Positions 8,372 to 16,571 of a stretch of DNA of 64,000 nucleotides are shown here, piece after piece. The notes beneath the pieces are model-generated. The model made no database searches and was not told where the DNA came from. It was given only the letters and a program-made list of their open reading frames with translations. Position 1 is the first letter of the stretch, and the number at the start of each line of letters is the position of its first letter. The position numbers were made by a program, and so were the translations under genes. Where the stretch lies: positions 27,096-91,095 of the forward strand of contig NZ_QJUA01000022.1 in the NCBI RefSeq assembly GCF_003254575.1, written 5' to 3'. This DNA is from Mycobacterium kyogaense (GTDB lineage: Bacteria; Actinomycetota; Actinomycetes; Mycobacteriales; Mycobacteriaceae).

Positions 8372-10924
8372 TCAGCGTCGCGGCTCTGACCCGTCACCCA
8401 CGAACGCGGCAAGGTACGGCGCGGTCCGGCTCACCGTATCGGCGGCGACCACCGCCGGTGCACCGGCCACGACGACGCTTCCTCCGTCCTCGCCGCCACC
8501 GGGTCCGAGGTCTATGACGTGATCCGCGCTTGCTACGACGGACATGTCGTGCTCGGCCACCACGACGGTGTTTCCGGCGTCGACGAGGCCGTGCAGCTGA
8601 CGTTCCAACAACTCGACGTCGGCAGGATGCAGCCCCGTCGTGGGCTCGTCGAGCACATAGAGCGTGTGACCCCTCTTGGCCCGTTGCAACTCCGATGCGA
8701 GTTTGATGCGTTGCGCCTCGCCACCGGAGAGTTCTGTGGCCGGTTGTCCGAGTCGCAGGTAACCCAGACCCACATCGCACAACGCTGCCAAACTCCTTGA
8801 CGCAGAGGGCAAGTCAGCCAGGAAATCGGCGGCTTCGTCAACAGTCTGAGCGAGTACGTCGGCAATGGTTTTGCCTCGATACCTGATCTCGAGCGTCTCG
8901 TCGGAATAGCGCGCTCCCCCACACGCCGGACACCTCGCGTAAGTGCCGGGCAAGAACAACAGTTCGACCGCGACAAACCCTTCGCCGCGACAGGTGTCGC
9001 AGCGGCCTTCGGCGACGTTGAACGAGAACCGGCCCGCGCTCCACCCGCGTCGCCGCGCTTCGGGGGTATCGGCGAATGCCTTGCGGACCGCGTCGAAGAG
9101 GCCGGTATACGTCGCGAGGTTCGAACGAGGGGTGCGGCCGATGGGTCGCTGATCCACGGTGACGAGGCGGCCGAGCACCTCGGCACCTTCGACGGACACC
9201 CCCACACTCGAATCGATGTCGATATCGAGGAGCTCGGCATCGCTGTCATCGGCGTCGGCGACGAGTTCGATCTGCCTACCCAGTTGCCTGGCCATCACGT
9301 CACCGAGCACTTTGCAGACCAGTGTCGACTTCCCCGATCCTGACACACCGGTGACCGCGACGAACACACCCAGAGGAATATCGACGTCGATACCGCGCAA
9401 GTTGTGAAATGTGATGTTACGCAACCGCATCACACCGACCGGTGCGCGCGTGGGTCGCCGGGCGACCTGGCCGTCGCGGAACAAAAAACGCCGGGTGACC
9501 GACGGGGCGACGTCGGCGAGGCCGGCCACCGGTCCGCTGTACAGCACCTCGCCGCCTAGTTCGCCGGCGCCAGGTCCGACATCGACGATCCAGTCGGCGC
9601 GGCGCACCACATCCATATCGTGCTCGACCACGAACAACGAATTGCCGGCGCGGCGGAGCCGGTCCAGCACGTCGAGAAGAGGCTCGGCGTCGGCCGGGTG
9701 CAGCCCTGCCGACGGCTCGTCGAGGACGTACAGGACACCGAACAATCCGGCCCGTAGTTGGGTAGCCAGGCGCAAGCGCTGCAATTCGCCGGGTGACACG
9801 GTAGGTGTGCGACGGTTGAGGCTCAGGTATCCGAGCCCCAGGTCGACGAGTACGGATATCCGCGCCACCAGATCAGCCGCGATCATGGTCGCCACTTCGG
9901 TGAATTCACCCGATTCGGTCGATTCGTAGGCCGCGGCGAACTCCGTCCTGATCGCCGCCGGCGAGAGAACGTCGGTGAGCGTCGTGAGCGGCAGGGCCGC
10001 GAGCTCGGCGATGGTGCGGCCGGCGAACGTCACCGCGAGCGCTTCGGGTCGCAGCCCGGAGCCGCCGCAGACTGGGCAATCAGTGCTGTGCACGAAGTGC
10101 AGAACCCGCCGTCGCATCGCCGCGCTCTGCGAGTTGGCAAGCGTGTGACGGACGTGACGCTCCGCGCTGGAGAATGTCCCGTTGTAGTAATAGTCCGCGG
10201 TGACCGGATGCTGGCTCGGATCGATCTCGACGGTGGGTTGCTCCTCGGTGAACAAGATCCATTCCCGTTGGCGCTTGGGAAGTTTGCGCCACGGTTTGTC
10301 GATGTCGTAGCCGAGCGTGATGAGGATGTCGCGCAGATTCTGTCCCTGCCACGCTCCGGGCCACGCCGCCACCGCGCCTTCCCGGACGGTCAGCGACGGG
10401 TCGGGCACCAGTGTCTGTTCGGTGACCTCGTGGATGCGGCCGAGGCCGTGGCATGTCGGGCACGCGCCGATCGTGGTGTTCGGAGAGAACGCATCGGAGT
10501 CGAGCCGCTCAGTGGCTCCCGGCGGGTAGCTCCCTGCGCGGGAGTACAACATGCGCAGCAGATTCGACAGCGTGGTGATGGTGCCGACGGTCGAGCGGGA
10601 CGTCGCCGATCCGCGTCGCTGCTGCAGGGCGACCGCAGGCGGCAGTCCTGTGATGTCGTCGACCTTCGGTGCATCCTGAGGGAGTAGCAGTCGGCGCGCA
10701 TAGGGTGCCACCGACTCGAAGTAGCGGCGCTGGGCCTCCGCATAGATGGTGCCGAATGCCAACGACGACTTGCCCGAGCCGGACACGCCGGTGAACGCGA
10801 CGAACGAGTCCCGTGGTGCAGCGACGTCTACGGTTTTCAAGTTGTGCACCCGGGATGCGCGGACACGGATGTACGGATCCGGCCCATCCAAGCCGGTCCC
10901 CATAGCGCCGTCCATCTCACCCAT
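8372..10924 (-). CDS. UvrA-like excinuclease ABC-class ATPase (UvrA2-type paralogue)
   Basis: 850 residues, about 100 shorter than housekeeping UvrA. It has two ABC ATPase halves: Walker A GVSGSGKSS near residue 47 with signature SPGELQRLRLA and Walker B LYVLDEPSAGLHPAD; then a second Walker A GVSGSGKSTLV with LSGGEAQRIKLA and LYVLDEPTTGLHPAD. Zinc-finger cysteines are present (CPTCHGLG, CPVCGGSG, CDTCRGEG...CPACGGARY). The spacing after the first Walker A fits loss of the UvrB-binding insert, as in UvrA2/drug-resistance-type paralogues. Such proteins may bind damaged DNA or intercalating drugs without joining canonical repair. The first NBD signature is divergent (SPGEL rather than SGGEA). 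It is transcribed towards the DUF1931 gene. Confidence 0.85.
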   Translation of the reverse strand: MGEMDGAMGTGLDGPDPYIRVRASRVHNLKTVDVAAPRDSFVAFTGVSGSGKSSLAFGTIYAEAQRRYFESVAPYARRLLLPQDAPKVDDITGLPPAVALQQRRGSATSRSTVGTITTLSNLLRMLYSRAGSYPPGATERLDSDAFSPNTTIGACPTCHGLGRIHEVTEQTLVPDPSLTVREGAVAAWPGAWQGQNLRDILITLGYDIDKPWRKLPKRQREWILFTEEQPTVEIDPSQHPVTADYYYNGTFSSAERHVRHTLANSQSAAMRRRVLHFVHSTDCPVCGGSGLRPEALAVTFAGRTIAELAALPLTTLTDVLSPAAIRTEFAAAYESTESGEFTEVATMIAADLVARISVLVDLGLGYLSLNRRTPTVSPGELQRLRLATQLRAGLFGVLYVLDEPSAGLHPADAEPLLDVLDRLRRAGNSLFVVEHDMDVVRRADWIVDVGPGAGELGGEVLYSGPVAGLADVAPSVTRRFLFRDGQVARRPTRAPVGVMRLRNITFHNLRGIDVDIPLGVFVAVTGVSGSGKSTLVCKVLGDVMARQLGRQIELVADADDSDAELLDIDIDSSVGVSVEGAEVLGRLVTVDQRPIGRTPRSNLATYTGLFDAVRKAFADTPEARRRGWSAGRFSFNVAEGRCDTCRGEGFVAVELLFLPGTYARCPACGGARYSDETLEIRYRGKTIADVLAQTVDEAADFLADLPSASRSLAALCDVGLGYLRLGQPATELSGGEAQRIKLASELQRAKRGHTLYVLDEPTTGLHPADVELLERQLHGLVDAGNTVVVAEHDMSVVASADHVIDLGPGGGEDGGSVVVAGAPAVVAADTVSRTAPYLAAFVGDGSEPRR

Positions 10925-10998
10925 TGTGTATGACTGCCCATCATTTCCGGCTTTATGTCACGCGACACCTCGCCACCGCTGCGTCGCGCGCAGCGCTC

Positions 10999-11295
10999 CT
11001 AGTCGATCTCGCCTGTCAGTCCCACGTGGCGCTGCTCCAGATCCGCCAGCACAGCGGTGTAGAGATCGTGCGTATCGATGTCAGTACCGCTTACCCGTAC
11101 GACGCGCGTGTTCTGTTTCGATTCGAGGTGGACGCGCCCGCGGGGATTCAACGGGGTGTACTCACCCGTCGCATCGCCCGCCGCGACTGCCTCGTAGTTG
11201 TAGCGCTGAAGTTCCTGGTAGACGGTCGAAAGGATGTCCGACTCGAGTTCCTCGGCGATGGTCTGATCCGGCAGGATCACTTTGAGTGATGGCAT
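10999..11295 (-). CDS. Conserved-looking small hypothetical protein
   Basis: 98 residues with balanced composition and good coding character (PSLKVILPDQTIAEELESDI at the N-terminus, HDLYTAVLADLEQRHVGL near the C-terminus). No signal peptide, membrane segment or domain was recognised. It lies 75 bases upstream of the UvrA-like start on the same strand, so it may be the first gene of that unit. Confidence 0.6.
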   Translation of the reverse strand: MPSLKVILPDQTIAEELESDILSTVYQELQRYNYEAVAAGDATGEYTPLNPRGRVHLESKQNTRVVRVSGTDIDTHDLYTAVLADLEQRHVGLTGEID

Positions 11296-11519
11296 GATTT
11301 CACGCTAGCTCCCTTGAACTGGCCTGTGGGACGAGAATTGCTCGCCATCTACGTCATCCGCCGGCGATGGCCGACTCCTGACAGAGAGGGAGTGCACCGC
11401 GCCTCCCCTCTTTTCGCATCGAGGTGTAGATCAGTGTGTAGGTGGCGCAGGTCGGCTGGGAACGAGTCCAGTCATCTTCCTGATGGTGTGTGCGGGACCG
11501 CCGACCCTACGGTGGTGCC

Positions 11520-11852
11520 ATGACGCTTGCCGTGAAGGCTTTCACCAGCGACTACCTGCCTGTTGATCCAGGTCCCGGCTGGGACTCGGAAGTCCCCGCT
11601 ACCTGGCCAGCATCCACCGCCACCCTCATCGCCGGCGGACGCGACGCGATCCTCGTGGATGCACTGATGACGATCGAGCAGGGAAAAATGCTGCGCGACT
11701 GGGTCATTGCGAGTGGGCGGGCTCTGACGAACATCCTGGTCACCCACGGACACTGTGACCACTTCTTCGGAGCCGGCCCGCTCCTGCAGGCATTCCCGGA
11801 CGCAGAGCTGCTTGCGCTCGACGCGATCGCCTCTCCGCTCGTCAATCCGTGA
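11520..11852 (+). pseudogene. MBL-fold hydrolase, 5' fragment only
   Basis: 110 codons of a metallo-beta-lactamase-fold protein. They include the start region (VKAFTSDYLPVDPGPGWDS) and the first zinc motif, ILVTHGHCDHFFGAGPLL near residue 80. The sequence then stops at about a third of family length. Reading stops where antisense alpha/beta hydrolase sequence begins (about 11830), so the 3' two-thirds were deleted. The catalytic site is incomplete and the product is unlikely to be functional. Confidence 0.75.
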
Positions 11853-12055
11853 CCGACATTGTCGAAGATGATCACCTCGAGTTCCGCAGCCAGGCGGTCC
11901 AGGAACGCCGGGTCCCAGTGATCCATCGTGCCCCGGAAGCGCAGGGCGAGGACCAGCGGTGTCCCGCCCTCCATGCCGCACCGCCGATAGGCGAAGCGTG
12001 CGCTCGGTCCGTCGACGTAGCGGGTGTCGGTCTGAGCCGATGGTGATCGAGTCAT
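11831..12055 (-). pseudogene. Alpha/beta hydrolase, 5' fragment only
   Basis: From an ATG at 12055 on the minus strand the translation reads MTRSPSAQTDTRYVDGPSAR and then a lid and strand-turn region ending FDNVGHGLTSGEA. That is the first ~75 residues of an alpha/beta hydrolase before the nucleophile elbow. Homology ends near 11831, where the frame continues as antisense of the truncated MBL gene. Two convergent genes have therefore each lost their 3' part in one deletion. Confidence 0.65.
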
Positions 12056-12128
12056 TCGTCCATCGCGGCGGCCGCCGCCCGTCACAGCCATCAGCACGAT
12101 GACTGCCATCGTGTGATTGACTGCTGCG

Positions 12129-12752
12129 ATGGCCACGTCTGACGCGCATTTCTATCGGCCCTCCGACGGCACGGGGCTCCCCCACGACCCGTTCAACGCC
12201 ATCGTCGGGCCGCGTCCGATCGGCTGGATCTCCACCGTGAGCGCCGACGGCACGCGAAACCTGGCTCCTTACAGCTTCTTCAACGGCTTCAACTACCACC
12301 CGCCGGTGATCGGTTTCGCGTCGATCGGATGGAAGGACAGCGTCGCCAACATCGAGGCCACCGGCGAGTTCGTCTGGAATCTCGCCACCCGGCCGATCGC
12401 CGAGGCCATGAACGAAACCGCGGCCAGCGCGGACCCGGACGTCGATGAGTTCACTCTCGGCGGCCTCACTCCGGTGGACTCCGTCGACGTCGCACCACCG
12501 CGGGTCGCGGAAAGCCCGGTCAACTTCGAATGCGTACTGACGCAATTGATCCAGCTTCAGGACCGAGCCGGCGGGTTGCTCGACAGCTGGATGGTGCTGG
12601 GTCAGGTCGTCGCCGTCCACATCGACCGTCAGTACCTGGTCGACGGCGTCTACGACACCGCCGCCGCTCGCCCCATCCTGCGCGCCGGCGGACCGGCAGC
12701 CTACTTCGACGTGCCCGCCGACGCCCGATTCGAGATGACCCGCCCCGGCTGA
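12129..12752 (+). CDS. Flavin reductase-like FMN-binding split-barrel protein
   Basis: 207 residues from an ATG at 12129. The N-terminal block NAIVGPRPIGWISTVSADG, followed by NLAPYSFFNGFNYHPPVIGF, is diagnostic of the DIM6/NTAB flavin reductase family (FMN-binding split barrel). A later ESPVNFECVLTQLIQL segment forms a further core strand. Family members bind FMN and reduce flavin or transfer electrons; the substrate is unknown. The gene converges with the DoxX gene, whose stop is two bases away. Confidence 0.8.
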   Translation: MATSDAHFYRPSDGTGLPHDPFNAIVGPRPIGWISTVSADGTRNLAPYSFFNGFNYHPPVIGFASIGWKDSVANIEATGEFVWNLATRPIAEAMNETAASADPDVDEFTLGGLTPVDSVDVAPPRVAESPVNFECVLTQLIQLQDRAGGLLDSWMVLGQVVAVHIDRQYLVDGVYDTAAARPILRAGGPAAYFDVPADARFEMTRPG

Positions 12753-12753
12753 T

Positions 12754-13173
12754 CTACCGGATGCTGCGGCCCGTGTCGATGGCGAGCGCGCCCGGTCCGG
12801 TGAAGACAAGCAGCAGGAACGCAAAGCAATTCATCACCGCCGGCTCGCCCTGGTTCACTGCGGGCCAGAAGCTGATACCGGCGTGGCCCATGAAGTAGGC
12901 GAAGGCCATGGTGCCGGAGGCAAGGAATGCCGCCGGCCGGGTGAGCGCACCCACGGCCATCAGAACGCCACACACCAGTTCGATCACTCCGGCATACCAG
13001 TAAGGCCAGACGCCGAATTGAGCAGCCTCGCCCGCGGGCCAACCGAAGAGCGCGGTGGTGCCGTGGCAGATCAGGAGCAAGGCGAAAACGATGCGGAAGA
13101 CCGCGAGCGCGTATGACGTGAGGGGGCTCAACCGGGTGTCGAGCGCGCGGTCGATGGCCGAGAAAGTCACCAT
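12754..13173 (-). CDS. DoxX family membrane protein
   Basis: 139 residues with four hydrophobic helices (for example LAVFRIVFALLLICHGTTAL and VIELVCGVLMAVGAL), the usual DoxX topology and length. The family is linked to quinone/redox maintenance at the membrane. It is probably the third gene of an operon with the ABC exporter and the membrane protein upstream, 52 bases after the latter. Confidence 0.8.
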   Translation of the reverse strand: MVTFSAIDRALDTRLSPLTSYALAVFRIVFALLLICHGTTALFGWPAGEAAQFGVWPYWYAGVIELVCGVLMAVGALTRPAAFLASGTMAFAYFMGHAGISFWPAVNQGEPAVMNCFAFLLLVFTGPGALAIDTGRSIR

Positions 13174-13225
13174 GATTCCTTCACTGTTGTCGTTGTGGTC
13201 GGCTGGAGAGCAACGTGCACAGCGT

Positions 13226-13798
13226 TCACTTGATCGCGAGATTGATGAGGATGACCGCCACGCCCAGCGCGGTGTTCCCGAGTCCTACGACACAGGCTCC
13301 CCAGCGCGAGTAACCGCTGATTCGGCCGGCCACCACACCCCAGCCGAAGAGCAACGCCGCATTCACGAGCAGTGCGGTGGAGGTGTAGCCGATCGACAGG
13401 GAACCATCTGCGTTCACGACGTCGTCGCGCCAGCCCGTCAGGTGGGCGGCCCACAGCACCAGCAGCGTGGGAACCGATGCGAGGACCATGGGGACGCCGG
13501 CCATCATGAACGAGCGCAGGTCTTTCCAGAAACCCGTTGTCGCGCTGACCTGGTGCGCCGACACGTGGAGCCCGTAGCTGCGGGTGACCGCGGCGATGCC
13601 GACGCTGGCGGCCACCCACGCGGCGGAGTAACCGGCGGACTGCCCGGTGGGGATCGCGGCAAGCGTGGCACTGGCGAAGACCGTCCCGATCACGCCTCCG
13701 TAGACATCATTCGACGTCAACGACCGCGATACCGAATTGCGTTCGGGCTGGGTTGATGTGGCGGGACCGTTTGCGTGATCGGTGTGGACAGCGGTCAC
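13226..13798 (-). CDS. Integral membrane protein of unknown function
   Basis: 190 residues, GTG start overlapping the exporter stop (GTGA), so translation is coupled. After a ~30-residue soluble head there are about five hydrophobic segments (including FMMAGVPMVLASVPTLLVLW and TALLVNAALLFGWGVVAG). No named family was recognised. It sits between an ABC exporter and DoxX under a probable TetR, which suggests a role in response to a hydrophobic compound or membrane stress. Confidence 0.7.
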   Translation of the reverse strand: MTAVHTDHANGPATSTQPERNSVSRSLTSNDVYGGVIGTVFASATLAAIPTGQSAGYSAAWVAASVGIAAVTRSYGLHVSAHQVSATTGFWKDLRSFMMAGVPMVLASVPTLLVLWAAHLTGWRDDVVNADGSLSIGYTSTALLVNAALLFGWGVVAGRISGYSRWGACVVGLGNTALGVAVILINLAIK

Positions 13799-15600
13799 GA
13801 GGTCATTCCGTCCTGGTTAGCGGCATACACGTGTCCGGTGTCGAGGTGCAGCGACTCGACGAGGCGCCGATACAGAGAGCAGCGCTCGATCAGGTCGCGG
13901 TGTCTCCCGCGATCGACGATGTGTCCGCGATCCATGACGACGATGCTGTCGGCGTCGATCACGGTCGACAGGCGATGGGCGATGGTGACGACTGCCCGCC
14001 GACTCGCGTAATCGCGAATGACAGCATGGACTGCGGCCTCAGAGAGCCCGTCGATCTGAGCGGTCACTTCGTCGAGGAGCAGCACGTCGGGTTCGGCCAG
14101 GAGCGCTCTTGCCAGCGCGACGCGCTGACGTTGCCCGCCTGAGATGGTCACCGCCGCGACGTCGGTGTCCAGCCCGTTGTCGAGACTGTCCACCAGGTCC
14201 GTGAGGAGCAGCTGCTGCACGACATCGTCGATATCCGATTGCGACGCCTGCGGATTCGCGAAGATGAGATTGTCGCGAAGGGTGCCGGGCAGTAACGGAC
14301 TGTCCTGTTCGACATAGCCGAGCCGCGAGCGGACCGAGGCGACGCCCAGATCCGAGTAGGCGGTTGCGCCCATCCGCAGCTCGCCGGATTCGGGTGTGAT
14401 GAATCCGAGCATGAGCGCGAACAGCGTCGTCTTTCCTGCGCCGGATGGGCCGACGACGGCCGTGTGACCCCGCTGCGGTACCACGAGACTCGCGTCGCGA
14501 AGGACCACCGGACCGCCCCTCGTATAGCGGGCAGTGACCCTGTCCAGCGCGATCGCCGGCGCATCACCGCTCTGCGAGGTGGCGCGCGCGTCGACAGACG
14601 ACTGCTCGAGCGCCAACGACCGGACGTCCCGTATCCGACCCGCGGCGGCGACACCTGCCTGCAGCGTGGTCAGATGGTGGCTCAGTTCCATCGTCGGGCC
14701 GAGCAGGCCCACCGCGTACAGCAGGAAAGCCACCAGTGTCGGCATATCGAGCCGGTTCGTGGCCACGAGATATGCACCGCCACAGACGATCACGAGGGTG
14801 GCGGCCTGAATCCCGGAGAACGCGACGCTCCACGTCAACGCTTCGCGCCGGACGGCGCGCAAGCTGTGTCGTCTCGACTGTTGGGCGATTTCGACGAGAC
14901 TGTTCGATTGCCGATCCTCGGCTCCGGCCACCTTGACGGTTTTGACGGCCCGCAGTGTCGTCTCGAGATGACCGCCGAGGTCGCCCAGTGACCGCTGCGC
15001 ATCCTCCTGCGCCTGACCGATCGCGGGCATGAGCACCGCGAAGAACGCGGCAATCAGCACGATCGTGACGACCGTGACCGAGGCCAGCACCGGGCTGAGG
15101 TACACCATCAGGGCCAGCGTTCCGACCACGGTGATGACGCCGTTGACGAGTCCGACCGCACTCGACGAGGTCGCCTCACGCAGGAGCACCGTGTCGCTCG
15201 TCACCCTCGTCACCAACTCGCCGTTGGACCGCTTCTGTAGCGGTAACACGCGCGCCCGCAAGAACCGCTGGATCATGCCCTGCCTGGCGTCGAACACGAC
15301 GTCCTCGGCCAGCGTCCCGAGGAGGACCCATTGCCGCCAGCTCAGGAGGGTGCCCACCACGATCACACCGGCGAGCAGCAGTGCCGGAGTGGTGAAAGCC
15401 TCTGCGCTCTTGCCGATTGCGTCCAACACCCTCCGCGTGACGAGTGGGGTCGCCAGCTCGGCGGCCGACACCCCGAGGCCCAATAACAGGGCGACGGCAA
15501 GCTTGCCTCGGTGAGGGCGCGCGAACTCCCACAGCACCGACAGTCTCGTGGGCTGAGACTGAGCGCGCGCGTCAGCGATGCCGGTGTCGATCATCCACAT
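13795..15600 (-). CDS. ABC exporter, fused transmembrane and ATPase domains
   Basis: About 601 residues from an ATG at 15600; ATG 15594 is an alternative. The N-terminal ~330 residues form a six-helix exporter domain (SVLWEFARPHRGKLAVALLL onward). The NBD is complete: Walker A VVGPSGAGKTTL, Q-loop VEQDSPLLPG, signature TISGGQRQRVALARALL, Walker B VLLLDEVTAQID and H-loop IAHRLST. This is a half-transporter that would act as a homodimer. A TetR gene is divergent, with an inverted repeat directly at the exporter start, so the pair looks like an inducible efflux system. Substrate unknown. Confidence 0.85.
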   Translation of the reverse strand: MWMIDTGIADARAQSQPTRLSVLWEFARPHRGKLAVALLLGLGVSAAELATPLVTRRVLDAIGKSAEAFTTPALLLAGVIVVGTLLSWRQWVLLGTLAEDVVFDARQGMIQRFLRARVLPLQKRSNGELVTRVTSDTVLLREATSSSAVGLVNGVITVVGTLALMVYLSPVLASVTVVTIVLIAAFFAVLMPAIGQAQEDAQRSLGDLGGHLETTLRAVKTVKVAGAEDRQSNSLVEIAQQSRRHSLRAVRREALTWSVAFSGIQAATLVIVCGGAYLVATNRLDMPTLVAFLLYAVGLLGPTMELSHHLTTLQAGVAAAGRIRDVRSLALEQSSVDARATSQSGDAPAIALDRVTARYTRGGPVVLRDASLVVPQRGHTAVVGPSGAGKTTLFALMLGFITPESGELRMGATAYSDLGVASVRSRLGYVEQDSPLLPGTLRDNLIFANPQASQSDIDDVVQQLLLTDLVDSLDNGLDTDVAAVTISGGQRQRVALARALLAEPDVLLLDEVTAQIDGLSEAAVHAVIRDYASRRAVVTIAHRLSTVIDADSIVVMDRGHIVDRGRHRDLIERCSLYRRLVESLHLDTGHVYAANQDGMTS

Positions 15601-15604
15601 ATTA

Positions 15605-15643
15605 GGACATAGTTGTCCGATTTTCGTCAAATGATGTCCGATT
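15605..15643. promoter_or_regulatory. Probable TetR operator between exporter and regulator
   Basis: GGACATAGTTGTCC (15605-15618) is a 5-bp-arm inverted repeat. The half-site TGTCCGATT occurs at 15614-15622 and again at 15635-15643, exactly 21 bases (two helical turns) apart. It lies in the 70-base gap between two divergent starts, the expected place for TetR autoregulation. Confidence 0.5.
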
Positions 15644-15670
15644 GGCCGGCCGACGGGGATCATTGTCGGT

Positions 15671-16279
15671 ATGAGCTCGACCGCACGTCCCCTGCGTGTT
15701 CGCGACCGCACCCGAGCGGCGCTGATGTCGGCGGCCATCGAGGTGCTGACCGACAACGTGGCAGCGTCGATGGGCGAGATCGCCACGGCGGCCGGCGTCG
15801 CGCGAAGCACTCTCAATCGCTACTTCCCCGACCGCGCGGCGCTGATCGAGGGAATAGAGGCGTATGTCGAGTCCCAGTACGAGGAGGCCGTTCGGGAAGC
15901 TCGCACTTCGGACGGCGTGGGCTTGGCGGCCTACCTTCGGATCGTCGACGAGATGCTCGAACGACTCGACAGCCTCGGCTGGTGGATGCGCGGAAACGAG
16001 GACTACGACCTCGATGAATTCGACTGCGAGGCAGATCAAGGCATCATCGCCGTCATTCAGCGCGGCCACGACGACGGCACGATCGACCCCCTTTTCACGC
16101 CGACCTTCATGGTCGGGGCCACCTGGTCGCTGCTCACCGCAGCACATTACGACGTGCGACGCGGCAAGCAATCCCGCGCCGAAACCCGCGACCAGTGCCG
16201 TCGCGCGCTGGCCAAAATCGCTGAGAAACGTTCGCGCAGCAGCGATATTGCTTCCCGAGGTTTGACGACCAGCGTTTGA
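15671..16279 (+). CDS. TetR family transcriptional regulator
   Basis: 202 residues. An N-terminal helix-turn-helix is visible (RTRAALMSAAIEVLTDNVAA, then EIATAAGVARSTLNRYFPDR at ~38-57), followed by a ligand domain rich in helices. It is divergent from the ABC exporter operon, with shared inverted/direct repeats in the gap, so it most likely represses that operon and itself. Ligand unknown. About 290 bases without a recognisable gene follow before the next gene. Confidence 0.85.
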   Translation: MSSTARPLRVRDRTRAALMSAAIEVLTDNVAASMGEIATAAGVARSTLNRYFPDRAALIEGIEAYVESQYEEAVREARTSDGVGLAAYLRIVDEMLERLDSLGWWMRGNEDYDLDEFDCEADQGIIAVIQRGHDDGTIDPLFTPTFMVGATWSLLTAAHYDVRRGKQSRAETRDQCRRALAKIAEKRSRSSDIASRGLTTSV

Positions 16280-16571
16280 GCGCGTGTGACTTGTCGGGCG
16301 AAGTGGCCACGCATTGAGTCCTGCACCGTGACCGCCGCGCTTCTCATCATCACCGGACCGGCCTTGATCGGGGCGCGGGACGCCTGCTGCGCACGAACGG
16401 TGCGTAGTGGCCGACATGACCACCGCCGTGGTGACGTCGACCATCACCGCGTTGGCGAGCGGGACGCTCTTGCAACCCGGGTTCGCGTGGTTGCCCCACC
16501 GACGGGTGGCCGATCTTCGCGATCGGTCAGTGGCGCGTCGATGCCGATTGACAGGGCGCGCGCATATCAGC

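Noticed and set aside
8372..10924. Housekeeping uvrA
   Set aside because: Too short, with a divergent first signature motif and apparent loss of the UvrB-binding insert, so called as a paralogue instead.
16280..16571. Small plus- and minus-strand frames between TetR and the kinase fusion
   Set aside because: Arg/Thr-rich short translations without a Shine-Dalgarno or domain; treated as intergenic.
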